Counted from the first letter of the stretch, positions 42,869-53,838 are shown. The stretch is DNA of 64,000 bases from Myxococcus xanthus (GCF_013116825.1 NZ_JABFNS010000008.1:37897-101896); one strand, 5' to 3'. The notes: generated from the sequence alone by a model not told the origin. Translations and numbers: made by a program.

Positions 42869-43199
42869 GTCCCGCATCCCCTCCACGACGAGAAGGCCGC
42901 TACGTTAGCGCGCCAGCATGTCGGCACGGCTGCCGGACGGCGCCTGGTGACCGCGACCACCGCCCCCTGACCGCAGTCATCAGGGGGCAGGACCTCACGG
43001 GGCGCGGATGCCCCGAAGGCTCAAGCGAAATCAGGGACTTGGCGGGTGCGCGAGGGTTTCCGACGGTTGGCACACCTGTCACTACTGGTGCGTGAGGCGC
43101 CTACAGTGGCCCTCCAACCCCTCCCGGAAGGAGCTTCCCCATGCGCCTCTCTCCTCTCTGAGGCGCCGCCTCTTCCTCCGTCCGCGCTCCGGCTCCGGA
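42869..43199. other. Intergenic region upstream of TssBC-like gene
   Basis: About 330 bases without a supported gene, between the TssBC-like start and the toxin remnant on the same strand. CCCCCTGACCGCAGTCATCAGGGGG at 42963-42987 contains a short CCCCTGA/TCAGGGG stem that could be a terminator for whatever lay upstream. Nothing else stands out. Confidence 0.35.
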
Positions 43200-43415
43200 T
43201 GTCTTCCAGCCTAGCCAGAAGAACCGTGTCATCGGGGCGTCGAAGTCCTCATGTTCCAGGCTGGGAGCAGTACGACTGGATGGGGCCGCCCAGAAGCTGG
43301 AAGCAAAGATGAGGTCCCCTGCGTGCCGGTAGATTTCCTCGGGTGTCGCCCTGGGATGGGTCAGCATGAAGTCGCGCCATGCCTGATTCCAAGCGCCACC
43401 CTGGCCGACGGAAGA
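43200..43415 (-). pseudogene. Remnant of DUF2380/SitA-like toxin C-terminus
   Basis: On the minus strand about 70 codons read GGAWNQAWRDFMLTHPRAT, PEEIYRHAGDLIFAS and so on. This is the C-terminal motif (GG-WN-AWR-F---NP-A---EIy-hAG-Li) of myxobacterial DUF2380-type proteins with an HNH/AHH-like nuclease end, many of which are contact-dependent lipoprotein toxins. No upstream toxin body, signal peptide or immunity gene is attached; the sequence before the motif is non-homologous and antisense to the next gene. It is a decayed fragment. Confidence 0.5.
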
Positions 43416-43460
43416 CCCGGGCGTGCACGTCCCCCGCTCCGCGGTTACCTTCGAGCCGCC

Positions 43461-43871
43461 ATGTCCCTTCGCAAGGATTACATCGAGCGGCTCATCGAGG
43501 AGTTCGCCGCCGCGCTGGCCCGCATCATCAAGGCGCGCCGGGAGAAGAAGCTCGCGGACGCTCAGCGCCTCATCCAGGAGACGGCGCTGTCCACGCTGGG
43601 CATGGAGTACGCCGCGCTGCTGATGGCGGACCCGGTGTCCACCGCGCGACTGCTGGGCTCCCCCACGCGCGTGAAGGTGCTCGCGCGCCTGGTCGCCGAG
43701 GACGGAGAGTTGATCGCCGAGCAGGGCGACGCCGCCACGGCTACTTCCCGCGTTCACTACGCGCTCGCGCTGTACGACGAAGTCCAGGCCCTGGGCCTCC
43801 CGCCGGATGCGGATGACACGGCCACCATCGCCCGGCTGCGCGGCCTGCTGGCGGCGCCTGACGCCCGCTGA
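43461..43871 (+). CDS. Small helical protein, DUF6483-like
   Basis: A 136-residue protein without a signal peptide. RKDYIERLIEEFAAALARIIKARREKKLADAQRLIQE is an N-terminal helical pair similar to DUF6483 proteins. The rest is helical with a TPR-like feel (HYALALYDEVQALGLPPDADDTATIARLRGLL). Function unknown; predicted cytoplasmic. The ATG at 43461 has no good ribosome site, but the helix motif begins right there. It lies between the toxin remnant and the dehydrogenase gene and does not appear to be in an operon. Confidence 0.7.
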   Translation: MSLRKDYIERLIEEFAAALARIIKARREKKLADAQRLIQETALSTLGMEYAALLMADPVSTARLLGSPTRVKVLARLVAEDGELIAEQGDAATATSRVHYALALYDEVQALGLPPDADDTATIARLRGLLAAPDAR

Positions 43872-44049
43872 ACGCAATCCCTCACACCCGTCCGAGAGAT
43901 GGGTCTGTTACCTGACAGAGTGAGCGCCTGGATGTCTTCCATTGGGCGTGTCTGAAGGCACCCTCGGGGACCCCGGGGTTGCATGTCAGTCCATTCCCCT
44001 GGTTACAATGGCAGGCCATTTCTTCACGCCAGACACCTGGGGGGTGTGC

Positions 44050-45534
44050 GTGTCCTTCATCCAGCTTCCGCGGAGCGTCGTCTCGTGCCGTAACCTCGTT
44101 GGAGGAAGCTGGCAGGTGCCGCCCGGTGCGGCGCACCTCGATGTCCGGAGTCCTTACACGGGCACCGTCATTGGCAGGGTTCCCCTCACGCCTGCATCTG
44201 GCGTCGCCCAGGCGGTGGAGGCCTCGAAGGCGGCGGCGGCGGCCTGGAAGGAGACCCCGCTGCGGGAGCGCACGCAGTACCTGTACCGCTTCCGCCAGTT
44301 CCTCGAGCGCGACCTGGACGCCCTGGCCCAGCTGGCCGCCAGCGAGGCGGGGAAGACGGTGGCGGAGGCCCGCGCGGGCCTGCTCAAGGGGATGGAGGTC
44401 TGCGACTTCGCGCTGTCCCTCCAGAACCTCGACACGGGCGCGCACCTGGAGGTCAGCCGCGGCATCTCCTGTGAGTACCGCCGCGAGCCGCTGGGCGTCG
44501 TCGCCGGAATCACTCCGTTCAACTTCCCGGCCATGGTGCCGATGTGGATGTTCCCCATCGCCGTCACGCTGGGCAACGCCTTCATCCTCAAGCCGTCGGA
44601 GAAGGTGCCGCTGACCGCGTGCGCGCTGGGCGAGCTCATGTGCGAGGCCGGCTACCCCGCGGGCGTCTTCTCCGTCGTGCACGGCGGCAAGGAGGCGGTG
44701 GACGCGCTGGTGGCGCACCCGGACGTGCAGGCGGTGGGCTTCGTCGGCTCGTCCGCGGTGGCGCGCCACCTGTACGCGGAGGGCTGCAAGCGCGGCAAGC
44801 GCGTGCTGGCGCTGGGCAGCGCCAAGAACCACCTCATCGTCGTACCGGACGCGGACCCGGAGCTGACGCCGCAGGCGGTGGTGGACTCGTTCACCGGCTG
44901 CGCGGGCCAGCGCTGCATGGCGGCCAGCGTGCTGCTCGCGGTGGGCAACGTGGAGTCCATTCTCCAGGAAGTCGTCCGCCGCGCGGCGAAGCTGGAATTG
45001 GGCCCCGGCATGGGCGCGCTCATCGACCGGGGCTCGCTGGACCGCTTGGAGACGGCCATTGCCCGCGCGGAGGCCGAGGGCGCGCGGGTGCTGCTGGATG
45101 GCCGTGGCCACAAGCCGCAGGGCGAGCCGTGGTCCGGCGGCAACTGGCTGGGCCCCACGCTGCTGGACGGCGTGCGTCCGGAGATGGAGGCCGCGCGGCG
45201 CGAGCTGTTCGGCCCGGTGCTCTCCATCGTCCGGGTGCCCACGCTGTCCGCGGCGCTGGCGGTGGAGAACGCGTCGCCCTACGGCAACGCGGCGTCCATC
45301 TTCACCACGAGCGGTGGGGTGGCGCAGACGGTGGTGGAGGGCGTTCGCGCCGGCATGGTGGGCGTCAACGTGGGCGTCCCTGTCCCGCGTGAGCCGTTCT
45401 CCTTCGGTGGCACGGGTGATTCGCGCTTCGGGCACGGGGACATCACCGGGCCGTCCAGCCTCGACTTCTGGACGCAGGTGAAGAAGGTCACCCGCAAGTG
45501 GTCGGCCCGGACCGACGGCTCGTGGATGAGCTGA
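44050..45534 (+). CDS. mmsA: CoA-acylating methylmalonate/malonate-semialdehyde dehydrogenase
   Basis: A 494-residue aldehyde dehydrogenase of the MmsA/ALDH6 type. NLVGGSWQ is at the N-terminus and FNFPAMVPMWMFPIA is the MmsA signature. LGSAKNH has Asn260 where hydrolytic ALDHs have the catalytic Glu. The nucleophile is Cys289 in GQRCMA, and FSFGGTGDSRFGHGD is near the end. MmsA converts (methyl)malonate semialdehyde plus CoA and NAD to propionyl-/acetyl-CoA, CO2 and NADH. I prefer the GTG at 44050, preceded by GGGGGG; an ATG at 44008 is possible. The uracil-catabolism genes follow 74 bases on, so it may remove malonate semialdehyde from 3-hydroxypropionate as well as serve valine breakdown. 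Confidence 0.9.
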   Translation: MSFIQLPRSVVSCRNLVGGSWQVPPGAAHLDVRSPYTGTVIGRVPLTPASGVAQAVEASKAAAAAWKETPLRERTQYLYRFRQFLERDLDALAQLAASEAGKTVAEARAGLLKGMEVCDFALSLQNLDTGAHLEVSRGISCEYRREPLGVVAGITPFNFPAMVPMWMFPIAVTLGNAFILKPSEKVPLTACALGELMCEAGYPAGVFSVVHGGKEAVDALVAHPDVQAVGFVGSSAVARHLYAEGCKRGKRVLALGSAKNHLIVVPDADPELTPQAVVDSFTGCAGQRCMAASVLLAVGNVESILQEVVRRAAKLELGPGMGALIDRGSLDRLETAIARAEAEGARVLLDGRGHKPQGEPWSGGNWLGPTLLDGVRPEMEAARRELFGPVLSIVRVPTLSAALAVENASPYGNAASIFTTSGGVAQTVVEGVRAGMVGVNVGVPVPREPFSFGGTGDSRFGHGDITGPSSLDFWTQVKKVTRKWSARTDGSWMS

Positions 45535-45608
45535 AGCGCGCCCCACGACGCGAAGCCCCGCCCCCCGCACCCCGACTTTGCTCCCGCGCCCGCAAGGAGG
45601 GCGCTCCC

Positions 45609-46854
45609 ATGGCCGAGAAAAAGAATCCCAATCACATCCGCCTCACCTCCCACCCGGATGGCGACGTCCCCAGCGTCCCCATCCGCTGGGGAGACGGCGA
45701 GCCGACGCGCCGCGGCCCTGTCGTCGCCACGCTGACGGAAGCCGGGCACCGCAACGTCATCGGCACGCATGCCGGCGCGTATGCCGTGTACCGCGCGCTC
45801 GCCGTGGCCGCGGGCATGTTGCCGCAGGACCACCGGGCCGACCTGAAGAACACCGCGCCCGCCGCGCAGGTGGGGCCGCATCCGTCGTGGAGCGACCCGC
45901 AGCGCATCGTCTCGCTGGACCCGTGGGGCGCCATCGCGCCGCAGGCCTTCCGGCCGTTCGCGGAGCAGGGCATCGACTTCCGGCCGACCATCGCCGTCAC
46001 CAAGGCGCACATCAACTTCCCCGAGGTGCGCGACGCCATCGATGCCGGGCGCTTGACGCCGGACGGGGACCTGCTGCGCGACAACGGCGACATCAAGGTG
46101 ACGAAGGCCGCGGTGGACCCGGTGTGGTACCTGCCGGGCATCGCGAAGCGCTTCGGCATGACGGAGAGCGCGCTGCGCCGCGGCCTCTTCGAGCAGACGG
46201 GCGGCATGTTCCCGGAGCTGATTACGCGCCCGGACCTGCACGTCTTCCTGCCGCCCATTGGCGGGCTGACGCTGTACGTCTTCGGCGGCATCGAGACGCT
46301 GGCGGACCGGGACGTGCCGCTGACGGCGCGCGTGCATGACGAGTGCAACGGCTCCGACGTGTTCGGCAGCGACATCTGCACCTGCCGGCCCTACCTGGCG
46401 CACGGCATCGAGGAGTGCGTGCGCACGGCGCAGGCGGGCGGCGCGGGGCTCATCGTCTACCTGCGCAAGGAAGGCCGGGCGCTGGGCGAGGTGACGAAGT
46501 TCCTCGTGTACAACGCGCGCAAGCGGCAGGAGGGCGGCGACTCCGCGGCCACCTACTTCCAGCGCACCGAGTGCGTGGCCGGCGTGCAGGACATGCGCTT
46601 CCAGGAGCTGATGCCGGACGTGCTGCACTGGCTGGGCATCACCCGCATCCACCGCTTCGTGTCGATGAGCGACATGAAGCACGACGCGATTACGCGCTCG
46701 GGCATCGAAATCCTGGAGCGCGTCCCCATCCCCGACGAGCTCATCCCCGCCGACGCCAAGGTGGAGATGGAGGCGAAGAAGGCCGCGGGTTACTTCACGC
46801 AAGGGCCGGTGGCGGACGCGGCGGGGCTGGCGCAGGTGAAGGGGCGGGACCTCG

Positions 46855-46862
<8 letters not shown>
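45609..46862 (+). CDS. GTP cyclohydrolase II-like protein, URC1 type
   Basis: A 417-residue protein in which the C-terminal half is a GTP cyclohydrolase II domain. Zinc ligands are Cys246, Cys257 and Cys259 (C-x10-C-x-C, ECNGSDVFGSDICTC). VYLRKEGRALGEVTKFLVYN corresponds to the active-site LRQEGRGIGL loop but is altered, as in the fungal uracil-catabolism protein Urc1. The N-terminal ~210 residues are specific to this group (HRNVIGTHAGAYAVYRALAV, DPWGAIAP). AGGAGGG precedes the ATG at 45609. The stop overlaps the start of the DUF1688 gene by 8 bases. Together with URC4 and a uracil phosphoribosyltransferase it points to the URC pyrimidine pathway; the exact reaction is not settled. Confidence 0.85.
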
Positions 46863-48066
<1,204 letters not shown>

Positions 48067-48078
48067 CGGGAGGACGCA

Positions 48079-48714
48079 ATGGAGTTTCCGAACTGCACGG
48101 TGGTGGACCACCCGCTGGTGAAGCACAAGCTCACGCAGATGCGCCGGGTGGAGACGAGCACCGCCTCCTTCCGGGCGCTGCTCCAGGAAATCTCACTGCT
48201 GCTCGCCTATGAGGCGCTGAGAGACCTCAAGGTGCGCGAGGAGGACATCCAGACGCCCATGGCGCGCACGGTGGCGCCGGTGCTGGACGGCAAGAAGCTG
48301 GTGCTGGTGGCCATCATGCGCGCGGGGCAGGGCATCCTCGACGGGATGTTGCAACTGGTGCCCTCCGCGCGCGTGGGGCACATCGGCCTGTACCGGGACC
48401 CGGAGACGCTGTCGCCGGTGGAGTACTACTACCGCGTGCCCGGCCAGCTCGCGGACCGGGACGTGGTGGTGTGCGACCCGATGCTCGCCACGGGGAACTC
48501 GGCGGTGGCCGCGCTCCAGCGGCTGAAGAAGAGCAAGCCCGGCTCATTGCGCTTCGTCTGTCTGCTGGCGTGCCCGGAGGGCCTGGCGAACCTGCGCGAG
48601 CACCACCCGGACGTCCACGTCTACACCGCGGCCGTCGACGAGCGGCTGGACGAGCACGGCTACATCCTCCCGGGCCTGGGCGACGCGGGCGACCGGCTCT
48701 TCGGCACCAAGTAG
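48079..48714 (+). CDS. upp: Uracil phosphoribosyltransferase
   Basis: A 211-residue type I phosphoribosyltransferase. Conserved parts are [16 protein letters not shown] at the start, the flexible [12 protein letters not shown] loop, the PRPP loop [14 protein letters not shown], and the uracil-binding end [17 protein letters not shown]. It makes UMP from uracil and PRPP in the cytoplasm. In general metabolism this is salvage; in the URC operon the same reaction (URC6 in yeast) is the proposed entry step for uracil breakdown. Nothing is missing. Confidence 0.93.
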   Translation: MEFPNCTVVDHPLVKHKLTQMRRVETSTASFRALLQEISLLLAYEALRDLKVREEDIQTPMARTVAPVLDGKKLVLVAIMRAGQGILDGMLQLVPSARVGHIGLYRDPETLSPVEYYYRVPGQLADRDVVVCDPMLATGNSAVAALQRLKKSKPGSLRFVCLLACPEGLANLREHHPDVHVYTAAVDERLDEHGYILPGLGDAGDRLFGTK

Positions 48715-48824
48715 CGCGGTGGAGGAGATACCCCTCACCCGGCAACGGTGACTTGGCGCGCGGCCGTGTCCGGGACAGGATGCGCGCCGCGGACGGGGCC
48801 GGCGCAATCGGTTGGGGTGCAGTG

Positions 48825-49334
48825 ATGCAAGGAATGCTCGTTCGCGCCCGGCGCATGATGGCCTGGCTGGGCTGCGCCAGTGTGCTGGGACTGTCGGGAA
48901 TCGCCCGGGCGGAGTCGGAGCCGTGCCCGTGCTCCACGTCGAACCAGAGCGTCGTCTCCGAGGTGCCGTGCCTCATCTTCCGCGCGTCCGTCAGATGCGG
49001 GCTGAGCAGCGTGCGCAACGCCTGTGCGCGGACGGTGACGCTGGTCGACTGGCCGTTGTCGAGCTGTTCGGACAGTGTGTGCACCCAGGCGCTCGCGCCA
49101 GGTGACGAGGCGGGCTTCATCTTCGGCAGGGCGGCGTTCGAGCGGTCGCGCTTCGTCGAGCAGTCCTACACGGTGCGCGTGGACGGCGTGGACCAGCGGC
49201 TCGCCATCAGCGCGGAGGTGACGTGCAGGGACGTCCCCGATTCCGATGGTTGTGCAGCGGCGCCGGGGGCGCTGGGCGCGGCGGGGGTGGCGCTGCTGGT
49301 GGGCGCGGTGGCTCGCAGGCGCCGTCGCGCTTGA
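48825..49334 (+). CDS. Exported protein with MYXO-CTERM-like anchor
   Basis: A 169-residue protein. A signal peptide ends in GIARA; the mature part has seven or more Cys (SEPCPCSTSN, EVPCLIFRASVRCG, NACAR). The C-terminus has the MYXO-CTERM layout: a Cys (DGCAAAPGA), a hydrophobic helix (LGAAGVALLVGAV) and an Arg cluster (ARRRRRA). Such tails are cut and sorted to the surface by a myxosortase. ATG at 48825; ATG at 48834 is also possible. No known catalytic domain. It is a single gene between the URC operon and the CapA gene. Confidence 0.75.
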   Translation: MQGMLVRARRMMAWLGCASVLGLSGIARAESEPCPCSTSNQSVVSEVPCLIFRASVRCGLSSVRNACARTVTLVDWPLSSCSDSVCTQALAPGDEAGFIFGRAAFERSRFVEQSYTVRVDGVDQRLAISAEVTCRDVPDSDGCAAAPGALGAAGVALLVGAVARRRRRA

Positions 49335-49415
49335 GCGCAGGCGCTGAGCGGCACGGTCCGCCAGCACCCGGGAGGCTCTTCCAGGGATGCCGGGTGTCTG
49401 GACTAGGGTGGAGGC

Positions 49416-50738
49416 GTGTCCGCCTCCGTCCTGCTGCTGTTGCCCCTGCTTTGTGCCTCCTCCCCCACGCGCGTGGAGCTGGTGTTTGGTGGGGATGTGA
49501 TTCCCCATGGCGAGGTGAAGGAGGTCGCGAGGCTGCACGCCCGCGCCGGGGCGCCGCCACCGGAGGGAGGCCGGGCGCCCTCGCTCAACCATGAGGGCTG
49601 GGACCACGTCTTCGGGCCCATCGCGGACGTGCTGCGCACCGCGGACGTGGGCGTCGTGAATCTGGAGACGCCCGTCACCGACAACAAGAAGGCGGTCGCG
49701 CGGGAGCTCTTGTTCAACGCGCCGTCGGCCATGGTGCATGCGCTGGCCTCGGCCGGGGTGAAGGTGGTGTCCACCGCGAACAACCACGCGAGGGACCAGC
49801 ACCCCGCGGGCATGTTGGAGACGCTGCGGCACCTGGATGCGGCGGGCATCCGTCATACGGGCACGGGCGCGACGAAGGACGCCGCGTGGGAGCCCGCCTT
49901 CGTGGACGTGCGCGGCGTGAAGGTGGGGTTCCTGTCCTTCACGCGCATGCTCAATGGCTTCAGCAATCCGAAGGATGCGCAGGCGCCGCACGTCGCGCTG
50001 GTGCCCTATGCGGGGCACGAAGCGCACCGGGGGATGCAGCCCGAACAGGTCGTGGAAGCCGTGCGCGCCGCGGCGGCTCGGTGTGACGCGCTCATCGTGC
50101 TGGCGCACTGGGGGACGGAGTACAAAGGGGAGCCACGCCCCGAGGACCGTGAGTTGGGCCGCGCGCTGCTGGACGCGGGGGCGAGGGCGGTCATCGGGCA
50201 CCATCCGCACGTGCTCCAGCCGCTGGAGTCGTACCAGACGGTGGATGGGCGCAAGGGACTCATCGCGTACTCGCTGGGCAACCTGGTGGCGAACCAGGAC
50301 CGCTTCTACCAGCACGAGGCGGGGGCGAAGCGCTCGGGGGGCGACCGGCGGGATTCGATGTTGCTGCGGCTGTCGCTGGTGCGGCCCATGCCCGGTGTAT
50401 CGGTGGCGCTGGAGGAAGTGGCGGTGCTGCCGGTGTGGATTGAGAACAACGCGGTGGGGCGGGCGCGAAATGAGTCGCGGAACATCCAGCCCGTGCTCAT
50501 CGACCGGGAGGTGGAGGAGGTGACGGCGCGGCTGGCGTTGCTGGCGGCGCGCCCCGCGCCTCTGGACAAGGAGACACGCGCGCAGAAGGCCTTGCTGGAG
50601 CGGCGGCTGGAAGGCTCCAAGCACCGGCGTGAGCGCATTCTCCGGATGTTGCCGGAAGGGTTCGCGGTGGCGCCCCCCGAACTTCGTCGGCGTGGGGCGG
50701 AGACTGTGCCCGCAGGGCGGTTGGCCTCACAGCCGTGA
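49416..50738 (+). CDS. CapA family protein (calcineurin-like metallophosphatase fold)
   Basis: A 440-residue exported protein. A short signal (VLLLLPLLCASSP) is followed by the PGA_cap domain: LVFGGDVIPHG, VGVVNLETPVTD, VVSTANNHARDQ, GVKVGFLSFTRM, IVLAHWGTEYKGEPR and VIGHHPHVLQPLE, with the metal-site His and Asp residues present. Relatives act in poly-gamma-glutamate capsule formation or as periplasmic phosphodiesterase-like enzymes. No capB/capC genes are nearby, so a capsule role is doubtful. The C-terminal ~130 residues are helical and charged. Start is GTG. In the last 40 residues the protein ends in a basic Pro-rich tail. Confidence 0.87.
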   Translation: MSASVLLLLPLLCASSPTRVELVFGGDVIPHGEVKEVARLHARAGAPPPEGGRAPSLNHEGWDHVFGPIADVLRTADVGVVNLETPVTDNKKAVARELLFNAPSAMVHALASAGVKVVSTANNHARDQHPAGMLETLRHLDAAGIRHTGTGATKDAAWEPAFVDVRGVKVGFLSFTRMLNGFSNPKDAQAPHVALVPYAGHEAHRGMQPEQVVEAVRAAAARCDALIVLAHWGTEYKGEPRPEDRELGRALLDAGARAVIGHHPHVLQPLESYQTVDGRKGLIAYSLGNLVANQDRFYQHEAGAKRSGGDRRDSMLLRLSLVRPMPGVSVALEEVAVLPVWIENNAVGRARNESRNIQPVLIDREVEEVTARLALLAARPAPLDKETRAQKALLERRLEGSKHRRERILRMLPEGFAVAPPELRRRGAETVPAGRLASQP

Positions 50739-50870
50739 CCGCAATGGCACATGTGGGTGTGTCGAAGTTCATCCTTGCTGTGAGATGTCCATGGTCGTTC
50801 ACTTGGGCGGACTTTGGGGTGAGTCGGCTTCTGAGCAAGTCACGCCTGGGGTTGGGGTAGAGTGCAACCT

Positions 50871-52898
50871 ATGCGTCAATCCGCCATCCTCCTCCTGCCT
50901 CTGTTGTTGCTGGCCTGCAAGAAGGACTCGAAAGAGCCGGACACGAAGCAGGCTGCGGTTCACGTCAAGATTGGCCACCACCCGAAATTCAGTCAGGGCT
51001 GCATCACGGTGGAGGCCCATGGTGGCACCGGTGAGCCGGCGCTCGCGGAGTTCAAGGAGCCCGGTCAGTTCGACACCAACGACCCGGTGTTGAACGTCGC
51101 CGTCTTCCGGAAGGCGGACTGGGCGCGGGACGTCGAAATCACCGTCAGGGTTTTCGAGAAGGGCTGCGCGGCGGAGCAGTTGGTGGATGAGCGGAAGCAG
51201 ACCTTCAGCTTCGCCTCCGCGGGCCGGCAGGAGTGGTTGCTCGAGGACTTGCACACCGCTGACGAGGACGGTGACGGCTTCGTCCCACCGGGTGGTCCGA
51301 TGAACCGGGGGACGGACTGTGATGACTCGAGAGAGGCGGCTTACCTTGGCGCGCCGGAGCTCTGTAACGGCCTGGATGACAACTGCGACGGCCAGATGGA
51401 AACGGGAGTTGTCAACAAGGTCTGGTACCTGGACGGCGACCGCGACAGATTCGGACGCAATGGGCCCGGGACGGAGGCCTGTGACCCGCCGAGTGAACTT
51501 CATGTCGAGGTGACGGGGGATTGTGACGACGGGCGGGCCGACGTTCATCCGAACGCCGTGGAGAAGTGCAACGACGTGGATGACAACTGCGACGGGCGCG
51601 ACGACGAGTTGTTCACGGAGGGGCCGGGTGCCCTGGGGACGGCTTGCACGGAGTTCTGCAACGGGAAGTATGCCTGCAACGACGCGCAGACGGGGACGGT
51701 CTGCGTCGGCACGCCTCCGACGCCGCTCTACGCGGACGAGGACAGCGACGGAGAGGGCGAGCAGGAAGGCGCGCAGGCGGGAGGGTTGTGTCCTGACGAG
51801 CCTATGCCTCCGAAGATGGCGGACAACACGCGGGACTGTGATGACGCTGACCCCGACACGAACACCCAGGCAACGGAGGTCTGCGACGGGCTGGACAACG
51901 ACTGCGACGGGCAGGTGGATGAGGAGATGTCCTGCGGCTCGCTGAAGAGGGTGGTGGACCCCGTGCTGGAAGGGGGCAATTGGAGGACGGTGGCCGTGCA
52001 CCCGAGTGGTTACCCGGTGTGGGTGGCGGGATTGGGTGGGAAACTGGCGGTGAAGATGGACGCGACTTCCGCCTTCGTGAGTCACGGCGGGGAGACGGCG
52101 ACTCAGTGTGGACCGAAGGACAACAAGCTGGACTGGCACGCGGCGTGGGTCAATCCCAATAATAGTTATGTTGTCGTGGTCGGCGAAGACGGTTGGGTAG
52201 GCGAGCACACTGGGGCGGTCTGCCCTGTCCCAGCCCACGCCGACCTCCCTGGCAAGAACGACTACTTCTCAAGCGTCGTTGGAGTAGGAAGTCCAGCTCA
52301 ACTATTCGCAGTCTCTACTCTGGGCCACTTGTATGAGTTTACAGGGGCGACTCATCGCCACGACTCACCTGGCCGGTACTGGGGGCTCCATGCGAACGGC
52401 AGTGATTCGCTGTATGCAGTGGGCTCGACAGAAGAGTCGTCACCGCTGACGCCGGTGGTGAATCTCTACACCCGCACCACCACTCCCGCCTGGGGCACTC
52501 CAGCCGCGTACAACCTCCAGGGGCTCGAAGGTTACAATGGCGGCCTGCGGGCGGTGTGGGCAGCGAGCGCGGAGCACATCTACGCGGTGGGTGACGGAGG
52601 CCTGGTGGTGAAAGGCAGTGGCCAGTCGAGGGACTGGGAGCGGGTCCTCTCTCCTTCAGGGGCTGCAATCAACTACGTGAGTGTGGCTGCCCCGCCCGGA
52701 ACCATGAATGCCTACGTCATTGGCAACGAGGGCAATGCAGGACGGCTACAGCGGTTGACCCCACACGGCTGGGCCAAGGCCCCAGCCTTCACCCCAAGCG
52801 CACCGAACGTGCTGCTCCGCGACATCGCCATGACCTCCTCAAGCAACTTCTGGATCGTCGGCGACGACGGAAACGTCTACCACTTCCCGGAGCCGTAA
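50871..52898 (+). CDS. Lipoprotein with MopE-type metal-binding motifs and a beta-propeller (paralogue 1)
   Basis: A 675-residue lipoprotein with lipobox LLLAC. Residues ~20-140 form a unique N-terminal domain (QGCITVEAHGG, VAVFRKADW). Three MopE-type motifs then follow, each CDD-x~17-CNGLDDNCDG-like (APELCNGLDDNCDGQ, EKCNDVDDNCDGRDDE, EVCDGLDNDCDGQVDE). Family members often bind calcium or copper. The C-terminal ~320 residues have Ycf48-like propeller blades (WVAGLGGKL, VVVVGEDGW, FAVSTLGHLYE, IYAVGDGGLVVKG, FWIVGDDGNVYHF). From 51315 to its end it is nearly identical to paralogue 2 at 53835-55688, but the N-terminal domains are unrelated. Predicted at the outer surface; function unknown. 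Confidence 0.85.
   Translation: MRQSAILLLPLLLLACKKDSKEPDTKQAAVHVKIGHHPKFSQGCITVEAHGGTGEPALAEFKEPGQFDTNDPVLNVAVFRKADWARDVEITVRVFEKGCAAEQLVDERKQTFSFASAGRQEWLLEDLHTADEDGDGFVPPGGPMNRGTDCDDSREAAYLGAPELCNGLDDNCDGQMETGVVNKVWYLDGDRDRFGRNGPGTEACDPPSELHVEVTGDCDDGRADVHPNAVEKCNDVDDNCDGRDDELFTEGPGALGTACTEFCNGKYACNDAQTGTVCVGTPPTPLYADEDSDGEGEQEGAQAGGLCPDEPMPPKMADNTRDCDDADPDTNTQATEVCDGLDNDCDGQVDEEMSCGSLKRVVDPVLEGGNWRTVAVHPSGYPVWVAGLGGKLAVKMDATSAFVSHGGETATQCGPKDNKLDWHAAWVNPNNSYVVVVGEDGWVGEHTGAVCPVPAHADLPGKNDYFSSVVGVGSPAQLFAVSTLGHLYEFTGATHRHDSPGRYWGLHANGSDSLYAVGSTEESSPLTPVVNLYTRTTTPAWGTPAAYNLQGLEGYNGGLRAVWAASAEHIYAVGDGGLVVKGSGQSRDWERVLSPSGAAINYVSVAAPPGTMNAYVIGNEGNAGRLQRLTPHGWAKAPAFTPSAPNVLLRDIAMTSSSNFWIVGDDGNVYHFPEP
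51315..52898 (+). repeat. Copy A of ~1.58-kb duplicated segment
   Basis: Encodes the MopE motifs and propeller of paralogue 1. It aligns with copy B along its full length, with a 9-base net difference. The 3' part holds long identical runs, for example about 110 bases from ACCATGAATGCCTAC at 52699 onward. Confidence 0.85.
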
Positions 52899-52977
52899 CC
52901 CTCCACTCAGCGATAGGTTGATGGGTTGGAGTTGGCAGGGTTTTGCCCAGGGAGTCTGTCTGAACTAAAATCCAGGC

Positions 52978-53838
52978 ATGCTTGTTGCCATGACCTGGAG
53001 GCGGTGCCTGTCGCTCGCCGCATGTATATGGATTTTCATTCCAGTACATGCGGCCAGAGCTGATGGTGATTTTGAGCGTCATGTCGCGGAGGCCGTACGC
53101 CTCTATGACGATCTCGAATACGAGCGTGCCCTCGAGCAACTGGATCGTGCTCGAGGGAGCCTCCGAGGGTCGCGCGATCGAGTGACGCTTGCATTGCATC
53201 GCGGCATCATCAGCGCGGACCTCGGGCGGTGGCAGGCGGCGCGTGACGAGTTCCGTTCAGCTTTTCTGCTCGAGCCAGAGGCACGCCTTCCCTTGCGCGT
53301 TTCCCCCAAGGTCGCGCGGGAGTTCGAGGCCCAGCGAGCACTCGCGAAAGCGGAACTGGCGCGTAGACGAAGGGACTCGCCCACGCGAGAATCAGCCCGC
53401 ATCGAGCAAACCGAGGTGGAAGTGGAGTCGGTTGCGGACACCTCTTCAGTGCTGCCCGCCGCGTTGACGCCTACCGAACAGGCCACTGCCTCAAGCCCAG
53501 TGGAGGTCCAAGCCAGGACAGCAACGTCGAGCGCTTCCTGGCGGCGCATAGGAGGGCGGCAGGTACCGCTTGCCAGTCTGGTGCTGCTGGGGGCTGGCAT
53601 TGCGGCAACCGGTACGGGAACCGCCTTCGGCGTCTCTTCCCGAGGACAGCTCGCGGACGCTCGGGAGGCGAGGTTCCACGAGCAGCTCGTGGAACATCAC
53701 GGCCGTGCGCAGCGCAGTGCGAGAACGGCCAACGTCCTCTTTGGTACGGCCGGGGTTGCGGCAGCGGGTGCCCTGGTGACCTGGCTCTTGTTGGGAGAGC
53801 GGGACGAGGCCGTCACGCGGCAAGGGGGAGCACGATGA
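52978..53838 (+). CDS. Exported TPR-like protein with C-terminal membrane helices
   Basis: A 286-residue protein. A signal peptide (SLAACIWIFIPVHAARA) is followed by TPR-like helices at residues ~33-110 (AVRLYDDLEYERALEQLDRA, ALHRGIISADLGRWQAARDEF, FLLEPEARLPLRVSP). A variable Ser/Thr/Glu linker comes next, then two hydrophobic segments (LASLVLLGAGIAATGTGTAF and ANVLFGTAGVAAAGALVTWLLL). The layout is common in myxobacterial PEGA/TPR envelope proteins. Its stop overlaps the start of paralogue 2 (ATGATG), so the two are coupled. It lies between the two duplicated lipoprotein genes. Confidence 0.75.
   Translation: MLVAMTWRRCLSLAACIWIFIPVHAARADGDFERHVAEAVRLYDDLEYERALEQLDRARGSLRGSRDRVTLALHRGIISADLGRWQAARDEFRSAFLLEPEARLPLRVSPKVAREFEAQRALAKAELARRRRDSPTRESARIEQTEVEVESVADTSSVLPAALTPTEQATASSPVEVQARTATSSASWRRIGGRQVPLASLVLLGAGIAATGTGTAFGVSSRGQLADAREARFHEQLVEHHGRAQRSARTANVLFGTAGVAAAGALVTWLLLGERDEAVTRQGGAR

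Noticed and set aside
49416..50738. A capsule (poly-gamma-glutamate) locus
   Set aside because: Only a CapA-like gene is present; no capB, capC or capE.
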